64,000 nt of DNA from Roridomyces roridus (taxonomy: Eukaryota > Basidiomycota > Agaricomycetes > Agaricales > Mycenaceae). Shown in pieces: positions 57,754-64,000 of the stretch. Made by a program: the position numbers and the translations under genes. The DNA lies in contig JARKIF010000002.1 in NCBI GenBank assembly GCA_029378245.1, positions 2,976,001 to 3,040,000 of the forward strand, in the 5' to 3' direction. Every line of letters starts with the position of its first letter. The first letter of the stretch is position 1. The notes below the pieces were generated by a model. The model was not told where the DNA came from and searched no databases. It saw only the letters and a list, made by a program, of their open reading frames with translations.

Positions 57754-60673
57754 TATCAAGACAAAGCCTATCGTCCGTGGGACGCAAGCAAGCACAAGTC
57801 AAAGGCGAATAGCCGTCCAATGCGCGTATGTTAAATATAGTGGCAGGCAGGAGGAATGAATTCATTTCCTAATCAGCGCTCTCCTACCTGCTCGGATGGA
57901 TGTACATTCAGTCGGCAACTTCGTCCATTGTCCAAGACATCGGGGCGCGAAAAAATAGTCTTTGGGTGCGTGTGGTGAGATGGATGCCGTTTGGCCAGAC
58001 ACAAGGCTCGCGATCTCATGGGAATACATAGCAGCTGCCGAGAGCGTCAAGGCCAGATCATACTCTTGGACGCACTCGGCGAAAAGAGTCCGGAACCTTG
58101 GGACGTGGGTGCACGAATTGGACGGAAGGGGTAGGGAAACGACGTACCACGCGAGCCAGAGATCAAGGTCAGAACTATTCATTCATTAGTTTTTTATTTA
58201 TTCGCCCACATGGTTTTTTTTTCAGGGTGGCAACTGCGTCTGAAGTTGAAATACGTAGCATGAGACACTTGAAACAAAGACAATTCATTGGGACTAGCCT
58301 CACCTTGTGGGTACAATGGAACCGCCGAACCCGGAGTAAGTGGCAATCTCTCTTTTTAAAGTTTCGAGTAACAGAAAATAGACAGTCCCCGAAAGTCTCG
58401 TGTCGAGGAATTCCAGCAGGTGGCCCGGCCCATGTAAAAGTACAATCACGGAGCTTTGAGCTCCCTCGGTCTGCGAACTCTGCCGTGTGCTCTGCAGGAC
58501 TCGGATACCACTGTTGAGTAATTATACAATGCGCAGAGATCACGTTCTTTCAACTTCTTTCCATTGTTTGAATTCCGAGTATCGCGGGTGTTGGAAAAGA
58601 ACAGAGGTTGTAACCAGAGTACACGGGTTTCTGCAAGGTTTCTGTGATTTATTTCGATCACGATTACTCTTCAGTGGCTGTACGATAAGACAAGCCCGCG
58701 ATTCACTCTCCAAAGCATACTCTGGACTCTGGGTTGGACCTCAAAGTAGTCTGGGACTCGAGAATCGTAAAAATGGGAATTCTGCGCATGCCTTCGGGGA
58801 AGCAAGGAATACATAGTGGCCCAATTATCTGGATTGGAAAGACGACAGGATTACACCACAGTCTCTGCACAAGGTTAATAAAGCTAACGAGTGTGCCTGG
58901 AAAGCTGTACCCTAGAGCGACTTCTTAAGCCTAGCTAAACCGTAACTGTAAGCGCCAGAAGTAGCTGCGAGGTCCTTCTCTAAAACTGCCTTTAGACTCG
59001 CTGAACCTTGTCAGAGTTGGGGAGTAACATACGTGAATGCACGCCGGCGCTGTGACCAGGCAACAGCGACACTGGCCGGGGTCGTCTCACCCCATTTGTC
59101 AGAGAGACATCCGCCTTCTTCAGCGCGGCCTGCTTCGGAGATGGCTACGTAAATGATTCACCAGTTGGCTCGTAAGTGTTCTTTAAATAGAGGTTGCCCT
59201 TGGGTTACTTACGCCGGTGAACAAGAATGTGAAAGAACTCTTCTCGTTCCTGGGCGCTGAAGTACGCTCAACGAAGCCCGATAACGCAAGTGCGATTCCA
59301 CGGGTAAAGTACCAAAGGACGGGATGATAATCGAGCGCCGCGGCGTGCCTGGGACGAATCTTACTTGGGGCAGACCAATGTGGAGCGAGCACTCGTACCA
59401 GGGTTCGGTGGCGATCCTGCTTTGATGCTCTGAATTGACCACACCGCGTGGGAGATGGAATCCGATGTGCGGCGCCCATCGACAACGTATCTGGATGGCA
59501 GGAGACGCGCTTGCTCATCTGAGATTGCACTCGTGTTGTCGAATTTAGAGCGAAGACGTCCAGTGGAGTGCAAGTGGAGTGGTGGGCTAAATACGGTGTG
59601 GCTTCCTTCCGTATTCTGGAAGGAAATGAGATTCAGAAGGGGAATGGATGAAGGGTTTACTAGTAGTGCATGCGGGATCGAGACACTGCAATTATTGGGC
59701 AAAGTCGTATACACCACGAGTTCTGCGAGACTGTAACGATAGTTGAGATTGTGAGCACCGTATCTTCCTCTATGGGTATAAGCCGCGCTCAAGGAAGCAC
59801 ACTGGAAAGGATCTCAGGTCATATCTGCTTTTGCCGCAGTGGAATGTCGGAGACACGAGACCGCCGGCATCGGAAAGAGCAGTCGAGACACATGGAGGGC
59901 TCAGGGAGACTCGGAGGCGCATACTAGTAGGGGAGCATGTGCGGGATGTTCTGCGGACAAAGCGTATCGGAGAGCGAATGGAATGCTACTGAACGAGCGG
60001 CCGTTTCCTTTTTGCTGAGGACGATTGGCATTCATCTTCAAGCGACCTTTGCGGCGTACAGTATTGGATCAAGAGCCTTTTTGGCATTCGCTTCAGTTCC
60101 GTTGGAATCTAGTCTTTGCGGATGTAGGCTTGGAGAGACCGTCAGCATGGAAACACCAGTCTCCACAGGCTCGACGTTGGTGGCACGAGGAAGACTTCTG
60201 CGCCGCCATCACACGACTCGAGTCCGAAATGGGTTGCTTCTTGATTCCTTTACACTCGCCCGTTCCACTCTGTCTTCCATAGCGACACCCAGCGACATTT
60301 GTTTCGCCAGCTCAGAGTTCAGATAGGCTTCCCAAGCAGTCTCCTGCGTATACGGACTGGTAAGCTCTAGGTTCAAAATGCTGCGAGCCGAGATTCTCGT
60401 TGGAACACCCACTCTTCGTATCCATGGCCGCGGAATCGGCTCCACACTTGGCTTTCTAGCTGCGGTTTAGGTACTTGGTGCCCATGCGTGTCGTTCTCTA
60501 GGAATGGCGGCTGGACGGCCGTAAGGCCCTCGATCTTCGGATACCGAGGTCGAAGTAAGAAGATTCCCGAGAAGAGAACGTTTTCTTTTCTTCGTCTTTC
60601 CTCTCACCTGGCTACTTAAACAGTGTCCATCCAAGTCTCTCCTTCATCAGCGACCGTCTGTCGTCCTTCACCC
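57754..60673. other. 2.9-kb gene-poor stretch
   Basis: No known gene family, RNA or mobile element was recognised. The best single candidate is a minus frame 57862-58182 (106 codons, MNSSDLDLWLAWYVVSLPLP), with coding-like codon use but no neighbouring exon that could be supported. Other minus frames at 59183-59792 and a plus frame at 59937-60326 have no splice continuity. A TATATAT-free, more even composition fits relic or intergenic DNA. A TTAAACAG block at about 60617 lies upstream of the AA9 ATG. Confidence 0.4.
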
Positions 60674-62075
60674 ATGCATTCCATTCTCATCGCTGCGATC
60701 CTCTTGGCGTCCTCGTCCCTCGTCCTCGGCCACGGTCAGGTCAACCGCGTCACCGTCGGCAGCATCGCCAACTCCGGTCCTAATCAGTACTGGGCGGGAG
60801 ACGCCAAGAACAAAGTGACAGCCACCCGCGTCATGTACCAGGCTTCCAGCCCCGCCTATGTCCTGTACGACGACTTCACCGACAACTCGTGAGTTTCGCC
60901 GCAATACTGCACTGGTATCTGATTTCGATACAGCAAAATGTCGTGCGAGGGTTCCGCCAAGTCACCCGCTCCTAGGACTATCTCTGTTGCTGCTGGACAA
61001 GAGCTCACCGTCTACTGGCAAGGCGCTACAGGAGAGCTCAACGGCCAACCGGGAACTGGCTCGCTTACCGCCTATAATCCCTGGGTTCATGCGTAAGCTT
61101 GTCAACGTTTCTCATCCGTCAACTGACGGCGCATAGGATGGGCTTCGTCTTCGACTATATCACTTCATGCAACGGGGACTGCACCACCTTCGACTCCACC
61201 AATGCCGGCTGGACAAAGATCGCGCATGCAGGAATCGATATGACCCAGACTATCTCCAACGATTTGCGCCAGACAATGAAGAACAAACCGGAGCCGTATT
61301 ATCCTTCCAGCGGACCAGGATTGTGGGCCATGGCCAAGATGGGTGCGTTCTCGAGTCTTCCTCCACACACCGAGGCTGATGGTGTGTTGCAGTTCAGCAG
61401 GGTTCCGCCTGGAGTGAGATTGCGCGTATTCGCACGAATGCTTGAAGGCTGACTTGGATTTCAGACATCCGTATCCCGGCGTCGCTCGAGAGCGGGCAGT
61501 ATCTCATTCGGCATGAGTTGGCGGCCGTTCACAATCCCAAGAACAGGTTTGTGGTACATTTCGCTCGCTCCGCTACCTTCTAATCCAAGTGTCCAGCGAC
61601 CCCACCACGGGACCCCAGCTTTGTACGTCTCACTGCTTTCCTCGCGCACAGATCACCCAATTGGCTACCAGACATAGCCTGCATTCAGCTGGACGTCACG
61701 AACGGCGGCGATAGATTTCTTCCCGCTGGCACACAATCCAACGCGTTCGTGATCCTTCTTCAAGGTCGACACTTTATTAACATCTATTCAGTTTGTACTT
61801 GCCAAACGGTGCATTTGCCAACACCAACGCAAGCGGCTACTCGTTGTCTTCAAAGCTCCGCGCTAAGCTTCGTTCAGGTCCTGAGTAGTTCTTTCAACCC
61901 CGCCAAGGTCGTCATTCCTGGTCCCGCCATCTGGGATGGTGTGTCGGGTGGCGTTGTTAACAGGGGAGTCAATACCACCGAGTACGTTTCGGAAGAACGC
62001 TCTGCGGGCGGGAGCGCTGCGAAACACGCGGTGCACCACTCGCGCAGCCGTGCGCGTGTCAACCGTCTTCCGTGA
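60674..62075 (+). CDS. AA9 (GH61) lytic polysaccharide monooxygenase
   Basis: Copper enzyme cleaving cellulose or hemicellulose with H2O2/O2. Signal peptide MHSILIAAILLASSSLVLG ends just before HGQVNRVTVG, so His-1 would form the copper histidine brace. AA9 blocks: GELNGQPGTGSLTAYNPWVH, CNGDCTTFDSTNAGWTKIAH, DIRIPASLESGQYLIRHELA (the RHE-AVH region), CIQLDVTNGGDRFLPAGTQS. Introns are GTGAGT (60890), GTAAGC (about 61094) and others. Near the end a GTTTGT intron (about 61794-61878) joins HFINIYS to VLSSSFNPAKVVIPGPAIWD, the usual PGPxxW ending. A short basic tail AAKHAVHHSRSRARVNRLP follows, instead of a CBM1 module. Borders in the last 500 bases are less certain. Confidence 0.85.
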
Positions 62076-62345
62076 AGGTCGTTTTGGGTATCGCTGAGTG
62101 CGCAGGCGCATCTTCTTGTAGTTTTGTAAGTTGTGTTCTGAAGTCAATATGCATTTTGTACACCATCATTGTGGGTTTCAATACTCTGGCAAATCTCAGT
62201 GTTATGTGCCGTACCATGGAAGATGGTCAAGACAGTGTCGACGCCGAGCGAGGTTTCGGGAGCAGTACTGTCCTAACAAGGAAATGCCGTGGACCCAGCC
62301 ACTGATTACATGGTGTCGCCGTGTCGGGGACTCGCTCGATTGCGT

Positions 62346-62355
62346 GTATAAAAAC
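62346..62355 (+). promoter_or_regulatory. TATA box of right leader element
   Basis: GTATAAAAAC in a context (GGGACTCGCTCGATTGCG upstream) matching the left copy's GACTCGATCGCG before its box. About 140 bases upstream of ATG at 62489, as in the left copy. Confidence 0.5.
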
Positions 62356-62488
62356 AGGCCAACACAGTCTCTCTTTCTGTTTGCTCCCCTAGGAGGTAAG
62401 CCCTGCACATAAGCCACTCTCCCTTTACGATTCATCATTCGCTCACATCTCATACAAGCTCATACAGCGACTTACCAGCCGGGAGACA

Positions 62489-62548
62489 ATGAAGCTACAC
62501 CACAGCGTGTGCCCGCAACACCCGTCACCTACTACCAAAGCACCCTGA
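62489..62548 (+). pseudogene. Decayed start of the leader-element gene
   Basis: ATG with 19 codons (start MKLH, as at the left copy), then TGA. Relative to the left copy there are several indels and the coding-intron donor is lost. It may be a remnant or a very short upstream ORF; the conserved part is the leader, not the protein. Confidence 0.4.
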
Positions 62549-62961
62549 ACCACGACACGTGGGGCCATCCTCCCTGTGGCGAATCATCTCAAGGCGTTTC
62601 CTCTCCCTCGTGTCGCCAGAGGTAGCTCTCTTTCACAGACGCCCGTCGACGTGGTGCTACTATCCTTACCCCTCGGCTGCAAATAGCCCGCAGTTTACCA
62701 TCATTGGCGGACCTCGTCGTTGCCCGCTTCGTTCTCCTCTCTATCGACCACTCTCACTCTCGCTTGACTCTCACTCAGATGTTTTTCCGTAGTATAGCTC
62801 GGCCAATGCGCGTCACGCCTTCAAGGCGCCCGGGCACGTCTGCATACCTTGGGCCGCCCGGAACTACATAGTCGCGACTTTTCTGTCTTAAGTATAGCCA
62901 CAGGTTGAAGCTGTGCAAAGGCCGTGATGAGATCAATGATGGTTTACTCGCTTACCTCCAA

Positions 62962-64000
62962 ATGCCATCCACAAAACAAAAGCCCTCCGGCCAAGGAAAA
63001 CAGCCTGAGAAGGCCGTTGTAACCCATGTCGACGGCGCCTTGGATGCTCCTCCCGAGCTCTGGGAGATCATCGCATCCTCGTTGCCTCGAAAGTCGTTGG
63101 CCGCCCTTTGCCTCGTCTGCCGCCAGTTCTGCTCCACCATCTCTGCTATCCTGTATCGCGATCTCTCCGACCCACCGCTAAACATCGCCCAATCCTCTCA
63201 CCTTGTCGAAACGCTCAATAATGAGCACACACTTTGTTGTCCAACGACATCCTTGTCCATCCGGAAGCTGGCTTTTCGAGAGGGTTATGCAGCGAATCAG
63301 AAGTCGAGAGCAGCAATCGAGGCTCTTCGTGGACTTGCTTCCCACCCACAAGCATCCGTCCTGCGTGCGCTTCACTGGGACTCCATGCCCGGACTCGATG
63401 ATTCGGGCCGGATTCTTCTCGGCGGGAATCATCTGCCGAATCTCACTGAGCTCGTAGTAAAATGTGATGCAGAACGTGTGAATAATTTTAATGTGAGGAA
63501 TTCGGCATCTTGTTGTCCGTCACATTTGACGAATCATCCACAGTTCATTCAAACCCGTGGCTTGCAAACTCTTCAACTTGACTTGAAGATGGAGGACGAC
63601 TACGGTGCGTGTCTCCCTCAGGTGACAGCTACATCCTGATCGATATTATAGACCAGTATGAACTCGGTCGAAAGATATGCTACAAACTGACAGAAGCACT
63701 GCAAATGCTTCCGTATTCCTCCCCTCTTCTCCACACCTTCCACTTCCGACTCGCCTATCCGTATTACGAGGAAACCTTCCCTCATGAAGCTTACAGCGAT
63801 CTCATTGCTGCCATGAACGATTCGATGCATTTTTCCGCCCTCACAACCCTAGAATTATCTGTCGACCTGCAGAATGACGAATCATTCGATGGTGAATTCG
63901 ATCCATACGATGACGATTTGCCCTGCACCGATTTTGGAAAATTCCTGGTGGCCAATCCAACCTTGGTGGATCTCACTTTGAGCGTCGCCCAGACGACGTG
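62962..64000 (+). CDS. F-box protein C, truncated by window end
   Basis: Start MPSTKQKPSGQGKQPEKAVV; upstream in-frame codons are non-ATG. The F-box is ALDAPPELWEIIASSLPRKS with LAALCLVCRQFCSTISAILY. Exon 1 ends GACTACG|GTGCGT (about 63604) and joins DQYELGRKICYKLTEALQML by a 47-nt intron. Leu-rich repeat-like segments follow (LHTFHFRLAYPYYEETFPHE, ALTTLELSVDLQNDESFDGE, FGKFLVANPTLVDLTLSV). The frame is open to the last base, so the C-terminus lies outside the window. Function as an SCF receptor is by family only. Confidence 0.78.

Larger units (their letters stand above)
62190..62780 (+). repeat. Right copy of the duplicated promoter/leader element
   Basis: Plus-strand counterpart of 680-100. 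It contains ACAAGGAAATGCCGTGG, GTATAAAAACAGG (TATA), a 5'-UTR donor GAGGTAAGCC and acceptor CATACAGCGACT, ATGAAGCTACACCA at 62489, and GGGGCCATCCTCC. The frame after ATG reads MKLHHSVCPQHPSPTTKAP and stops, and the donor GTGAG of the left copy's coding intron is AGGCG here. So this copy looks decayed while its promoter and leader remain similar. It lies between the AA9 gene and the last F-box gene. Confidence 0.65.

Noticed and set aside
61790..61885. Early stop in the AA9 gene (frame ending SKLRAKLRSGPE)
   Set aside because: A GTTTGT...TTCAG intron joins FINIYS to VLSSSFNPAK and gives the usual AA9 PGPAIW ending.
1..64000. CRISPR array, tRNA/rRNA genes or intact transposon
   Set aside because: No spaced direct repeats, cloverleaf-like blocks, rRNA, transposase or reverse-transcriptase motifs were seen by reading; a tRNA scan would settle it.

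Overview
The window reads as nuclear DNA of a filamentous basidiomycete, most likely an Agaricomycete. Genes are compact and carry many phase-consistent introns of about 45-60 nt with GTRNGT donors and CTRAY-like branch points. The gene content fits a wood- or litter-associated fungus: an AA9 lytic polysaccharide monooxygenase, a haem-thiolate peroxygenase, GH71 and GH127 glycosidases, an Erv2-type sulfhydryl oxidase, and expanded F-box and BTB families. No rRNA, tRNA, CRISPR array or intact transposon was recognised. No order or species is assigned.

Layout. 1-2.1 kb: a small-gene/leader element (minus strand) and gene-poor DNA. 2.1-9.4 kb: omega-like GST, secreted GH127-type glycosidase, PRPP synthetase and glutamate 5-kinase. 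9.4-16.6 kb: BTB protein, cupin, a tandem pair of S33 (proline iminopeptidase-like) hydrolases of which one is frameshifted, and an Erv2-like oxidase. 17-25.3 kb: a multi-span membrane protein, a small secreted Cys-rich protein, GH71 alpha-1,3-glucanase whose 5' end overlaps an F-box gene, and an OPT oligopeptide transporter. 25.3-27.6 kb is gene-poor. 27.6-34.5 kb: F-box, arrestin-like, Mdm35/TRIAP1, peroxygenase and a disordered nuclear-type protein. 34.5-41.3 kb: a full-length ABCC transporter. 41.4-47.1 kb: 2-hydroxyacid dehydrogenase, ketopantoate hydroxymethyltransferase (frameshifted) and a degenerate kinase followed in frame by a 400-residue tail beyond a TGA. 47.5-54.7 kb: second BTB gene, small anchored protein, coiled-coil protein and a six-BRCT Rtt107/Brc1-like protein. 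55-57.8 kb: two F-box genes. 57.8-60.7 kb is gene-poor. 60.7-64 kb: AA9 LPMO, a second copy of the leader element seen at the left edge, and an F-box gene cut by the window end.

The genes do not form one metabolic cluster. Housekeeping steps (PRPP, proline, pantothenate, phospholipid shuttling, DNA-damage scaffold, ER disulfide formation) are interleaved with secreted polysaccharide/aromatic oxidation functions and fast-evolving F-box/BTB genes. The least expected features are the duplicated leader element at both ends of the window in opposite orientation, the same-strand F-box/GH71 overlap, the NFS-for-DFG kinase with a stop before its tail, and the EFD-motif peroxygenase.
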